Source of the DNA: JAPLDA01 sp043787975
Lineage (GTDB): Bacteria > Bacteroidota > Bacteroidia > AKYH767-A > 2013-40CM-41-45
Length of the DNA stretch: 64,000 nucleotides
NCBI GenBank assembly: GCA_043787975.1
Contig: JAYVUK010000017.1
Coordinates: 62,001 to 126,000 of the forward strand
Reading direction: 5' to 3'
Under the pieces are notes generated by a model. That model did not search any database and was not told where the DNA came from. It worked only from the letters and a program-made list of their open reading frames with translations. A program made the position numbers and the translations under genes. Below, piece after piece: positions 8,338-16,428 of this stretch (position 1 is the stretch's first letter; the number at the start of each line of letters is the position of its first letter).

Positions 8338-9843
8338 ATGCCAGGCAAAAACTTTTTTTTGTTTTTAATTCTGTTTTTTTCGTTGGTAGCCGGCATCAAT
8401 TCAAATGCTTCTTCTGGTAACGAGGCTTGTTCGGCAATAAACAGGATTGATGTTTTAACGGCATCAAACGATGTAAGTGTCGGGAATATTGATATGCTGA
8501 ATCATGTTATTGATTCTTCCTGGGCACTCATTTGTTATGTGGACACGTTGCCTCTCCGTTTAAATAAAGTCATACAACTGGCCGAGCAAGCCAGGTATGA
8601 AGCCGGCTATGCAAAAGCGCTGCTGAACTACGGCCGCTTTTTGGTTGGGAAATATGATAACATCCGGGCACTTAGTTACCTGTACAAAGCAGAAAAAAAA
8701 TTTGAAACACTAGAGGATAGCACGAATAACGCTTACACGCTCCTTCAGATAGGCTTGGTATATTATAACCAAAAAATTTATTCTACTGCAGAAAAAAATT
8801 TTTACAAAAGTGCTGAGTTATATCAAAAAATAAATGATCAGAACAAGCTCGGTACAGCACTTTACCTGACCGGATTATGCAATTCGGAATTGAAGAATTA
8901 CTTCCTCGCTAAAAATAATTTTCTAAGTGCACGGAAAATTAAATCAGTTTTTAATGACGGAAGAGGAGTGGCAGAATGCAACACCGGTCTCGGACAATTA
9001 TTCTTAAATATGAATTTGCCGGATAGTGCGCTGGTAAACATCCTTGTTGCATTGAAATATGTCAATAACGAGGCGGGATTCGGATTGGCTAAATTGTATT
9101 TGATGAAAGCTACGGCATTAATTCAGAAGGAGAATTACAATGAAGCTTTTTTATTTTCTGAAAAAGGTCTTTCAATTGCAGAGCAATTTTCTTATCGCAA
9201 TCTTAGGTTAGATGCTTACAAGCTTTTCTGTACCATAGAAGACAGGCGAAACAATCTCTTATCCGCTTATTATTATCAAAAAAAATATTTGGCGCTTCGT
9301 GATTCGCTCTATAGTGAAGAAGATACGAAAACCATCGCCCAGATGGAATCCGGTTTTTTAATGGAGCAACAACAAAAAGAAATTGACCAACTTGAAAAAG
9401 AATCAAAATTGAGAAAAAGCCTGTCTACTGCTTTCCTCATCATCACAACTCTTGCAATACTCATAGCAATTGTTGTGTACAGGTTGTATCGTTTTAAACA
9501 AAAAGCAAACAAAAAACTCGGTGAAGCATTTGCGATACTTCGTGATACACAACAGCAACTCATTCGCCAGGAAAAACTGGTTTCATTGGGAAAGCTGGCA
9601 TCTAACCTCGCACATGAAATTCAGAATCCGCTGAATTTTGTCAATAATTTTTCTGATTTAACAAAAGAACTCTCTAATGAATTAATAAATGCCAGGACTG
9701 AAGAGGAGAAAAGAGAAATTCTTTTAGCCTTGAATGAAAATCTTTCCAAGATAAATTTTCACGGCAAGCGTGCCGACAGCATCATCAAAAAAATTCAGAA
9801 GCAATTGCTTGAAGGAACAGGAGACAAATTATTTGAGGACTGA
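8338..9843 (+). CDS. TPR sensor histidine kinase lacking its ATPase domain
   Basis: A membrane sensor of 501 residues. There is a signal peptide (MPGKNFFLFLILFFSLVAG), about five tetratricopeptide repeats (residues 90-320), a coiled linker, one membrane helix near residues 365-383 and a cytoplasmic dimerisation/phosphoacceptor domain with the H-box LASNLAHEIQNPLNFVNNF (His at about residue 426). The protein ends 73 residues later at TGDKLFED. The usual N, G1 and G2 boxes of the HATPase domain are missing, and the bases after 9843 do not encode them in any frame I could read. I chose the ATG at 8338 over an in-frame TTG at 8326 because the signal peptide fits better. It may be a decayed kinase, or a phosphoacceptor served by another kinase. 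Confidence 0.85.
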   Translation: MPGKNFFLFLILFFSLVAGINSNASSGNEACSAINRIDVLTASNDVSVGNIDMLNHVIDSSWALICYVDTLPLRLNKVIQLAEQARYEAGYAKALLNYGRFLVGKYDNIRALSYLYKAEKKFETLEDSTNNAYTLLQIGLVYYNQKIYSTAEKNFYKSAELYQKINDQNKLGTALYLTGLCNSELKNYFLAKNNFLSARKIKSVFNDGRGVAECNTGLGQLFLNMNLPDSALVNILVALKYVNNEAGFGLAKLYLMKATALIQKENYNEAFLFSEKGLSIAEQFSYRNLRLDAYKLFCTIEDRRNNLLSAYYYQKKYLALRDSLYSEEDTKTIAQMESGFLMEQQQKEIDQLEKESKLRKSLSTAFLIITTLAILIAIVVYRLYRFKQKANKKLGEAFAILRDTQQQLIRQEKLVSLGKLASNLAHEIQNPLNFVNNFSDLTKELSNELINARTEEEKREILLALNENLSKINFHGKRADSIIKKIQKQLLEGTGDKLFED

Positions 9844-9902
9844 TTTAGCTACAATTAGAAAATTGAGAAAGAGGAGAACTAAGAAAATTAATCTTTAAGA
9901 AA

Positions 9903-9953
9903 ACAACTCTAACCAACCTAACAACCCAACAACTTAATCACTAATCACCCTAA
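9903..9953. repeat. Single-arm word array (AACAACCC-like)
   Basis: Imperfect tandem words such as CTAACCAA, CCTAACAA, CCCAACAA, CTTAATCA and CTAATCAC run up to the end of the RNase G gene, whose TAG stop (9952-9950) falls inside. No clear inverted partner is seen, so this may be one arm of a decayed palindrome. Confidence 0.4.
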
Positions 9954-11512
9954 ATTTTAATCTCTTCTTCGCTCTTATTAAAGAAATGATATTCCATGAT
10001 GTGATAATTGTTGTTTGCCTTTACAGCAACCTTCGCTTTGTATTTTTTTCTCCACGCTTCGGCCAACGATTTTTTAAAGATTCCACCTTTGTTTAGAAAT
10101 GCTTCCAGGTAGGGATGTACAATCACGGAAAGAATCTTTTCATTTTGTTCCTTCACAAAATAACGGAGGTTGTTTTCAATTTCATCTACCAATAAAATAC
10201 TTGCCTTGATCTCTCCTGTTCCGCCACAGGCAGGACATTTTTCAACGGTTGTAATATTCGTTTCAGGACGCACACGCTGACGCGTAATCTGCACCAACCC
10301 GAATTTACTTGGAGGAAGAATCGTATGTTTTGCACGGTCCTTTTTCATCTCTGTCTTGACCGCATCGAAAAGCTGTTTCCGGTTTTGGATGGAATGCATA
10401 TCGATGAAATCAATCACGATAATCCCACCCATATCGCGAAGTCGCAACTGGCGGGCTATTTCAGCAGCAGCATCCAGGTTCACCTGGAGCGCATTGGCTT
10501 CCTGTGTAGCATCACCGGTCTTCGTTCTGCCTCCGCTGTTCACATCAATCACGTGCAGCGCTTCTGTGTGTTCAACAATCAGGTAAGCTCCTGACGACAT
10601 GGTTACTGTTTTGCCGAAACTTACTTTGATCTGTTTGTCAATTCCAAAATTTTCAAAAATGGGAACCTTCCCTTTATAAAGTTTTACGATCTCCGTTTGC
10701 TCGGGAGCAATACCGCTGATGTAATTTTTTATTTCTTCGTAAAGCGCAGGATCGTTTACATGGATGTTGTTGAAATTGGGATTCAACAGATCACGCAAAA
10801 TGGTAGATGTGCGATTCAACTCTCCCAAGATCCGTTGCGGAGGTTTTGCCGTTACCAATTGTTCGAAAATACTTTTCCACTTGGTCACCAATTCCTGGAT
10901 ATCCTTATCCAGCTCGGCAACTTTTTTTCCGTCAGCCACTGTACGAACGATCAATCCAAATCCCTTTGGCTTGATGCTCATGGCAAGACGTTTCAAACGC
11001 TGTCTTTCTTCAGCACTTTTGATTTTTTGTGAAATGGAAACGGTGTCAGAGAAAGGTACCATCACCACGTATCTTCCTGCCAGTGAAATCTCGGAAGTGA
11101 TTCGCGGACCTTTGGATGAGATAGGTTCTTTGGCTACCTGGACAAGCACCCACTGGTTGGACGTAAGAACGCCGGTGATCTTTCCACCTTTGTTGATGTC
11201 AGGTTCCTGCTGGAAATTAGCCAGCATGGAATCGGGTTTCTTACCGGTCGTGGTGAGGCGAATCAGTTTCGCTAGAGATTGAGCCTGTGGACCGAGATCC
11301 AAGTAATGCAGGAATGCATCCTTCTCATGTCCGACATCCACAAAAGCAGCATTGAGTCCGGGAATAAGTTTCTTAACCCGGCCGAGATAAATATCACCAA
11401 CAGAAAACTGCTGATCTCTCTTCTCCCGGTTTAGCTCAACGAGATTCTTATCCTCGAGTAACGCAATGGTTACTTCGCCAGGATTTGAATTAATTACTAG
11501 TTCGTTATTCAA
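9950..11512 (-). CDS. rng: Ribonuclease E/G
   Basis: Single-strand-specific endoribonuclease that matures rRNA and starts mRNA decay. The 520-residue protein has the short RNase G form: an S1 RNA-binding domain at the N-terminus (QFSVGDIYLGRVKKLIPGLNAAFV), then the RNase H-like and DNase I-like catalytic part with the metal-binding aspartates in HVIDVNSGG and GGIIVIDFIDMHS, and the zinc-link cysteines in CPACGGTG. There is no RNase E-type degradosome tail. It follows HU, a TPR protein and a tiny basic protein on the same strand, an order common in Bacteroidota. Confidence 0.95.
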   Translation of the reverse strand: MNNELVINSNPGEVTIALLEDKNLVELNREKRDQQFSVGDIYLGRVKKLIPGLNAAFVDVGHEKDAFLHYLDLGPQAQSLAKLIRLTTTGKKPDSMLANFQQEPDINKGGKITGVLTSNQWVLVQVAKEPISSKGPRITSEISLAGRYVVMVPFSDTVSISQKIKSAEERQRLKRLAMSIKPKGFGLIVRTVADGKKVAELDKDIQELVTKWKSIFEQLVTAKPPQRILGELNRTSTILRDLLNPNFNNIHVNDPALYEEIKNYISGIAPEQTEIVKLYKGKVPIFENFGIDKQIKVSFGKTVTMSSGAYLIVEHTEALHVIDVNSGGRTKTGDATQEANALQVNLDAAAEIARQLRLRDMGGIIVIDFIDMHSIQNRKQLFDAVKTEMKKDRAKHTILPPSKFGLVQITRQRVRPETNITTVEKCPACGGTGEIKASILLVDEIENNLRYFVKEQNEKILSVIVHPYLEAFLNKGGIFKKSLAEAWRKKYKAKVAVKANNNYHIMEYHFFNKSEEEIKI

Positions 11513-11601
11513 TTAGAATTTTTTTACGAACACTTTAAATTCAGCCTGCGGTAAAACTGAGGCTTCTGATGCTGAACAAACAATTTATGCTTAATCTTAT
11601 A

Positions 11602-11621
11602 ATAAACGACTCATCGTTTAT
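11602..11621. other. Short perfect hairpin upstream of RNase G
   Basis: Arms 11602-11609 and 11614-11621 (ATAAACGA) are perfect complements around a 4-base loop. It lies in the leader of the RNase G gene. RNase G/E genes are often autoregulated through leader structures, so it could matter, but no T-tract or other support is present. Confidence 0.4.
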
Positions 11622-11672
11622 CCAAATATGAGAAAATGCAAGCATAATTCGAACGAAGCCGCCTGAAATTGA

Positions 11673-11761
11673 GTCATTCCGTTTCCGACAAGTATCGGAA
11701 GTTCGAAATCTTATTATCAAAGGATGCTGAGATAATCCTGATAATACAGGATCAGCATGAC
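11673..11761. repeat. Dispersed palindrome, GTCATGC/GGAATGAC family, copy 1
   Basis: On the minus strand it starts GTCATGCTGATCCTG and ends CGGAAACGGAATGAC, with internal hairpins (TGCTGA with TCAGCA, and ATCCTG with CAGGAT). It has the same ends and layout as the element at 42993-43054. Confidence 0.65.
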
Positions 11762-11795
11762 GATTATTTCATTCAGACTGTTCTTCGTCCAAAAA

Positions 11796-11885
11796 TTATT
11801 TTTTCTTATGTCTGTTCTTTCTAAGACGTTTTTTACGCTTATGCGTAGCCATCTTATGTCTTTTTCTTTTTTTACCGCTTGGCAT
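11796..11885 (-). CDS. 29-residue basic ribosomal-type protein (AURKAIP1/COX24-like)
   Basis: A very short gene. The start ATG is at 11885 and the TAA at 11798-11796. The product begins MPSGKKRKRHKMATHKRKKR and ends KNRHKKK; well over half of its residues are Lys, Arg or His. Such peptides are conserved in Bacteroidota between HU/TPR genes and RNase G. They are annotated as AURKAIP1/COX24-domain proteins, related to mitochondrial mS38 and to the small ribosomal protein reported in Bacteroidota ribosomes. It begins 14 bases after the TPR gene, so it is part of that operon. A role inside the ribosome is the likely one, held by charge against rRNA. Confidence 0.8.
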   Translation of the reverse strand: MPSGKKRKRHKMATHKRKKRLRKNRHKKK

Positions 11886-11898
11886 GGGTCAAAATGTT

Positions 11899-12723
11899 TT
11901 AATGATTACTATTAATTTGATTTATTAAACTGTTCGACTGCTCGATGAGCTGCAGGTCGGTTGTTTCTTTTTTTAATTTCTCCAGGTTCTCAATTGCCTT
12001 TTCTTTATTTCCTGCCATCGCATACGATTTACCGATCATGAAATACATTTCCTTTCGCGCAGGATTTATCTCTATCACTTTTTGAAATCGCTCAATCGCT
12101 TTTTCATACTGTCCGGATCTGACAGAAAGAATTCCAAGATTAAACTGAGCATTTTCATGTTTCGGATCCTTCGCTACTACTTCACGCAGCAACATGATTC
12201 CTTTCATCGGCTCGTTCGTACCTTCTGCATAGCATGCACCGAGATCCGTTTTTGCATCCAGGTTATCCGGATTGTACTTCAGGACGTTTTCGTAACAGGA
12301 TATTGCTTTGGCAACCATCCGTGTTCGCAACGTTGAATCCGTTACCATTTTGAATGCATCAAAGTATCTGTAAGCTGCATCCAACCAGGACTTTTCACCG
12401 GGCTGCTGTTCAGCAACCATTTCAAAGTAATGAGATGAAATGATCGGCTGATCTAATTTATCCCATTGCTTTCCCAATGAATCAAGCAACAACATGTTGT
12501 TTTGATTTTTGCCTAGTTCATTTTCGAGTTTCGAAATGGATTCGATTTCTTGTCGTTTCATGCTTCCTTTTACGGAAGATAACAACGATTCAAAAGAAAA
12601 AATGTCTACTGTTTCAGCATTGACTTCTTCCTTTTTAATCTTTTGAGGCGCGAAATAAAGAACGATGGTAAGAGCAATTGCTCCGGTTAATATCAGCAGT
12701 TGAATTTTTCTGGCACGCGGCAT
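11899..12723 (-). CDS. Membrane-anchored tetratricopeptide-repeat protein
   Basis: A 274-residue protein with one N-terminal membrane helix (residues 7-25, IQLLILTGAIALTIVLYFA) after a basic start. Downstream are at least three clear TPR units, for example DAKTDLGACYAEGTNEPMKG, NAQFNLGILSVRSGQYEKA and EMYFMIGKSYAMAGNKEKA. It probably acts as a periplasmic or cytoplasmic-face scaffold; no partner is known. The ATG shares one base with the TAA of the HU gene (TAATG), so translation is likely coupled. Confidence 0.85.
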   Translation of the reverse strand: MPRARKIQLLILTGAIALTIVLYFAPQKIKKEEVNAETVDIFSFESLLSSVKGSMKRQEIESISKLENELGKNQNNMLLLDSLGKQWDKLDQPIISSHYFEMVAEQQPGEKSWLDAAYRYFDAFKMVTDSTLRTRMVAKAISCYENVLKYNPDNLDAKTDLGACYAEGTNEPMKGIMLLREVVAKDPKHENAQFNLGILSVRSGQYEKAIERFQKVIEINPARKEMYFMIGKSYAMAGNKEKAIENLEKLKKETTDLQLIEQSNSLINQINSNH

Positions 12724-13025
12724 TAAGCAACAGCTTCTTTCTTAGCTTTTGCATTTTTTACCTTGTTTGCAAACGTTTTTGCAGGTTTGAATGCTGGAAT
12801 ATTATGTGCCGGAATAATGATAGTCGTGTTTTTTGAGATGATACGTCCAAGTTTCTGAGCTCTTCTTTTTACGATAAAGCTTCCAAATCCTCGTAAGTAA
12901 ACGTTCTCTCCTTCTGTCATCGTGTTCTTAATCACTTTCATAGAAGCTTCAACCGTTTGAAGCACGATGTTTTTTTCGATCCCTGTTTTGTTAGAAATTT
13001 CTGTTACTAATTCTGCTTTCGTCAT
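12723..13025 (-). CDS. HU/IHF-family DNA-binding protein
   Basis: A 100-residue nucleoid protein that bends DNA as a dimer. The family pattern is complete: the N-terminal helices MTKAELVTEISNKTGIEK, the beta-arm region GFGSFIVKRRAQKLGRI and the arm tip IIPAHNIPAFKPAKTF, with the DNA-intercalating proline. A lysine/alanine-rich tail follows. Whether it is HU or one IHF subunit cannot be decided by eye. It is the first gene of the HU - TPR - small basic protein - RNase G cluster. Confidence 0.92.
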   Translation of the reverse strand: MTKAELVTEISNKTGIEKNIVLQTVEASMKVIKNTMTEGENVYLRGFGSFIVKRRAQKLGRIISKNTTIIIPAHNIPAFKPAKTFANKVKNAKAKKEAVA

Positions 13026-13070
13026 TTGTAATGATTGTATAAATAGTTAATTGTTTAATTATTAGGGGCG

Positions 13071-13078
13071 CAAAGATA
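13071..13078 (-). promoter_or_regulatory. -7 promoter box for the HU operon
   Basis: On the minus strand this reads TATCTTTG, an exact TAnnTTTG box. It places a transcription start about 40 bases ahead of the HU start codon. The -33 box is weak. Confidence 0.6.
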
Positions 13079-13147
13079 GTTTTTCTTGTGAAACGGAAAA
13101 ATAAGATGTTGAATATTTTAGCACAACCTGAAAAAAGGAGAATATGT

Positions 13148-14416
13148 CTATTCTTCCTTCAAAACCACCTGAACGGTGTGCCTGCTGCGCTGTTCAAGAA
13201 GGACGTTTTTGTCTTTGATGAGCGATTCAAGGGTTGACGGATAATAATGACGAATGGTGATCAGCTTTAAACCGTCATTGTAAAGGACTTTAAAATTCTG
13301 GTGGAGGTCGTCAATAAGAGTCGGTATTTTGAACGGATCGTTGTCCACACACACCGAAAAACTGATCGCAGAATTCTGCATCAGGTTGATCTTTACTTTA
13401 TGCTGCGCAAACAATCCGAAAATTTTGCTCAGACTTTCTTCAGCAATAAAAGAAAAATCTTTTGCTGAAATAGAAACCAGGATTTGATTGGTTTTGAAAA
13501 TCAAGGAAGGAACCAACGGTTTTGTCTCGGAGTGATCAGCAATGCTTGTTCCTTTTTCTTTTGGAGAAATAAACGACCGGACATACATCGGAATATTTTT
13601 ATTCTCCAACGGCTTAATCGTTTTCGGATGAAGTACTGTAGCTCCGTAATACGTTAGTTCGATTGCATCGAGGTAACTGATCTCCTGCAACTTTACAGCG
13701 TCTTCATAAAATTTCGGATCAGCGCTCAATACTCCGGGAACATCTTTCCACACAATCATTTCTTCTGCATCCAGGCAATGCGAAAGAATCGCCGCTGTGT
13801 AATCAGATCCTTCTCTTCCTAATGTGGTTGTAAAATTTTCTGAAGTAGCCCCAACAAATCCTTGGGTGATCACCAGATTATTTTTCTTAAGCAAACCAGG
13901 AACCTTCATATTGACGAGCTTTTCTGTCAACTCCCAATTTACTTTTCCTTCGCGATAGGTGTTATCAGTAATGAGACAATCCCGAATGTCGAGCCATTCA
14001 TTTTGAAAATCATTCTCATTTAAAAAAGCACTTACAATTTTTGTGGAGATAAGTTCGCCTTGTGAAACAATTTGATCATAGGCAAAAGCATATCCGCGAC
14101 TTGGTTCTTCTTCAACTATCCAGTCAATTTCTACGAGCGCATTTTCAAGCGCTTCGTAAATCGAATGATCTTTTTTAAAACCAAGTTCCTTGATGATGTT
14201 GGAATGATAATCTTTGACTTCTTTCAAATAGTCTTTCAGCTTTTCATTCTTTTCGAAATATGCTTTCACAACACTTTCGAGCGCATTGGTTGTTTTTCCC
14301 ATCGCAGAAATAACAACCACCAGCGGTTCATTCTTAAAAAGAGAAAGGACAGCAGCGACGTTTTTCACTGAAGTCGCATCTTTTACTGAAGCACCACCGA
14401 ATTTGAAGACTTTCAT
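13148..14416 (-). CDS. lysC: Aspartate kinase
   Basis: Phosphorylates L-aspartate, the first step toward lysine, threonine and methionine. The kinase signature MKVFKFGGASVKDATSV opens the protein. The substrate and ATP parts follow (GREGSDYTAAILSHCLDAEE, with the GREGSDYTA motif), and ACT-type regulatory segments occupy the last 130 residues. Monofunctional, 422 residues. I start it at the ATG at 14416. An in-frame extension to 14464 would add 16 residues encoded by the neighbouring word repeat, not by the family. Lysine or threonine feedback through the ACT domains is expected for the family. Confidence 0.93.
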   Translation of the reverse strand: MKVFKFGGASVKDATSVKNVAAVLSLFKNEPLVVVISAMGKTTNALESVVKAYFEKNEKLKDYLKEVKDYHSNIIKELGFKKDHSIYEALENALVEIDWIVEEEPSRGYAFAYDQIVSQGELISTKIVSAFLNENDFQNEWLDIRDCLITDNTYREGKVNWELTEKLVNMKVPGLLKKNNLVITQGFVGATSENFTTTLGREGSDYTAAILSHCLDAEEMIVWKDVPGVLSADPKFYEDAVKLQEISYLDAIELTYYGATVLHPKTIKPLENKNIPMYVRSFISPKEKGTSIADHSETKPLVPSLIFKTNQILVSISAKDFSFIAEESLSKIFGLFAQHKVKINLMQNSAISFSVCVDNDPFKIPTLIDDLHQNFKVLYNDGLKLITIRHYYPSTLESLIKDKNVLLEQRSRHTVQVVLKEE

Positions 14417-14425
14417 TTTTAAGAT

Positions 14426-14499
14426 TTGAGTATTGAGCATTGAGTATTGAGATTGGTGAAACATTTTGTCTCACATCTCAATTCTCATATCTCACATCT
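14426..14499. repeat. Word palindrome, 7-bp word TGAGTAT
   Basis: Left half 14426-14455 reads as tandem TGAGTAT, TGAGCAT, TGAGTAT, TGAGATT. Right half 14469-14499 is the reverse complement of similar words (TGAGATA, TGAGAAT, TGAGATG). It lies between aspartokinase and the acetyltransferase and encodes the last four residues and stop of the latter. Confidence 0.8.
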
Positions 14500-14964
14500 A
14501 TAATCACGTATCTGCTCTTCCGTCATCTTGCAATCCCACCACTCCGCTTCTATGGTTGATCCTAATTTTTTATAAAACTCAATAGCCGGAGTGTTCCAAT
14601 CAAGCACTTGCCAGTGAACCTGCGTTGCTTCCATTGATTTTGCTTCTTGCATAAAGGCATCAAACAATTTTTTCCCGATTCCTTTGCTTCTGAATTTTTC
14701 TGAAACAAAGAGATCATCGAGATACAATCCTTTTCCTCTCCATGTTGAATACTTCACAAAATACAATGCAACACCAACAGTTTTTCCATCCAATTCTGCA
14801 ATGTGAAAATGGAAGACGGGATTTTCCCCAAAGCCATCACGCTCCATTGCTTCCACTGTGTTTGTGACTGCATCAGGAGCTTTTTCAAAATCGGCAAGCT
14901 CGTGGACAAGCCGAAGCACGGCCGGTAAATCCTTTTTTTCTCCTCTTCGAATAGTTAGTTCCAT
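14485..14964 (-). CDS. GNAT-family N-acetyltransferase
   Basis: A 159-residue acetyl-CoA-dependent acetyltransferase. The GNAT motif A is clear: YLDDLFVSEKFRSKGIGKKL, with the R/Q-x-x-G-x-G/A loop (RSKGIG) that binds the CoA pyrophosphate. Motif B is in WNTPAIEFYKKLGSTIEAEW. The overall layout (WRGKGLYLDDLFV, VLDWN) resembles spermidine/thialysine acetyltransferases (SSAT type), so a small amine substrate is plausible. The end of the protein (RCEI and stop) is read from the word repeat at 14426-14499, suggesting the original C-terminus was replaced or trimmed. Confidence 0.88.
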   Translation of the reverse strand: MELTIRRGEKKDLPAVLRLVHELADFEKAPDAVTNTVEAMERDGFGENPVFHFHIAELDGKTVGVALYFVKYSTWRGKGLYLDDLFVSEKFRSKGIGKKLFDAFMQEAKSMEATQVHWQVLDWNTPAIEFYKKLGSTIEAEWWDCKMTEEQIRDYRCEI

Positions 14965-14970
14965 TGAACA

Positions 14971-15040
14971 AATAATATTGAATAAGGAAAAATGAATAAA
15001 GAATTTTCTTACTTATTCATTCTTACTTATTACTTAATAA
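14971..15040. repeat. Imperfect word palindrome (GAATAAG words)
   Basis: Left half 14971-15001 has GAATAAGG and GAATAAAG words. Right half 15007-15040 has CTTATTCATT, CTTACTTATT and CTTAATAA. The match is imperfect but the layout is the same as at the other sites. It reaches the end of serA. Confidence 0.5.
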
Positions 15041-16266
15041 AGGTTTCTCACTCGTATCGTATGCTTCACCTTCTTCAATTCCTCCAATACGTTCGAAGAT
15101 GTTTCTTTGTCAATATCCAACACTACATAACCAATCTGGTTATTTGTTTTCAAATATTGACCAAGAATATTCACGTTCATCTTTGACATTAATCCGTTGA
15201 TTTCTCCCAATACACCCGGAACATTTTCATGGATGTGTAACATCCGATGCGTGTCTTCCTGCACCGGAAGATTTAAAGCCGGAACGGTAAGCGATCCAAC
15301 CGTTGAACCGGTTTCAAGGTAACTGATTAATTTACCAGCTCCGTCAACGCCAATGTTCTCCTGCGCTTCAACAGTGGAGCCACCGATATGTGGAGTGAGA
15401 AAAACGTTTTCCATATTCTGAAAAACAGTCGTGAAAGATTCCTTATTGGTTTTTGGTTCACTTGCATACACATCCAATCCCAATCCGCCGAGATGTTTTT
15501 CTTCGAGCGATTTTTTTACGGCTGATTCATCTATCAAATCACCTCTTCCGCAATTGATAAGAATAGCTCCTTTTTTCATTTGCTTCAAACGTGCTTCATT
15601 AATCATGTTTTTTGTCGAAGGATGGCCGGGCGCATGAAGCGTGATCACATCTGAATTTCCTAATAACTCTTCCAGGGACTTTGCCTGTTTTGCATTGCCG
15701 AGCGGAAGTTTCTGTTCCACATCATAAAATAACACATTCATGCCTAAACTTTCAGCCATTACACTCACCTGCGCACCAATGTGTCCATAACCGATGATGC
15801 CGAGCGTTTTTTCTCTTGCCTCAAAACTGCCACTGCTGCTTTTTACCCATTGACCTTCATGCAATGCTTTATTCTTGTCCACTACTTTTCGCAATAATAA
15901 AATAGCTTCAGCGATGACGAGCTCCGCAACCGATCGCGTATTTGAAAAGGGAGAATTAAAAACCGCAATACCTTTCTCCATGGCAGTTTTCATATCGATC
16001 TGGTTCGTACCAATTCCAAATGCACCGATGGCTATTAACTTATCAGCATTCTCCAAAACTTTTGTTGTCACTTTTGTTTTTGAACGGATACCCAGAATAT
16101 GTACACCCCTTATTTTTTGAATAAGCTCTTCTTCATTCATTGTGTTGCCCGAATGTTCAACATCAGAATATCCTGCATCAGTAAGCATTTCCAACGCACG
16201 TTTGTGAACACCTTCGAGTAAAAGAATTTTGATTTGATCTCTCGGATAAGAGGTTTTATGTTTCAT
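15034..16266 (-). CDS. serA: D-3-phosphoglycerate dehydrogenase
   Basis: Oxidises 3-phosphoglycerate to 3-phosphohydroxypyruvate, the entry to serine synthesis. The 410-residue chain has the two-lobed D-2-hydroxyacid dehydrogenase fold: NAD-binding IIGYGHIGAQVSVMAESLG, the arginine in NCGRGDLIDE and the catalytic histidine in LTPHIGGSTVEAQ. The last 75 residues (HENVPGVLGEINGLMSKMNVNI) are an ACT domain for serine feedback. Full length, start ATG at 16266 followed by KHKTSYPRDQIKILLLEG. Confidence 0.95.
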   Translation of the reverse strand: MKHKTSYPRDQIKILLLEGVHKRALEMLTDAGYSDVEHSGNTMNEEELIQKIRGVHILGIRSKTKVTTKVLENADKLIAIGAFGIGTNQIDMKTAMEKGIAVFNSPFSNTRSVAELVIAEAILLLRKVVDKNKALHEGQWVKSSSGSFEAREKTLGIIGYGHIGAQVSVMAESLGMNVLFYDVEQKLPLGNAKQAKSLEELLGNSDVITLHAPGHPSTKNMINEARLKQMKKGAILINCGRGDLIDESAVKKSLEEKHLGGLGLDVYASEPKTNKESFTTVFQNMENVFLTPHIGGSTVEAQENIGVDGAGKLISYLETGSTVGSLTVPALNLPVQEDTHRMLHIHENVPGVLGEINGLMSKMNVNILGQYLKTNNQIGYVVLDIDKETSSNVLEELKKVKHTIRVRNLY

Positions 16267-16428
16267 GAATATTGAAATGAGGCGACAAACCTACGTGTAT
16301 TCTCCAAAATTCACAATGTTAACCTTTCATAAAAATCATATTTTAGCATAGAGACCACTCTAAAATTAGGATCCTTCCCATTAGCACAAAAAATTTTCGA
16401 TATTTGTCAATCGGTAAAATCAGGAAAG

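Noticed and set aside
9844..9949. A missing HATPase domain continuing in another frame after the truncated sensor kinase
   Set aside because: All three frames downstream are short and contain none of the N, G1 or G2 box residues.
14417..14464. Extended N-terminus of aspartokinase
   Set aside because: The added 16 residues are the translation of the word array; the conserved start is MKVFKFGG at 14416.
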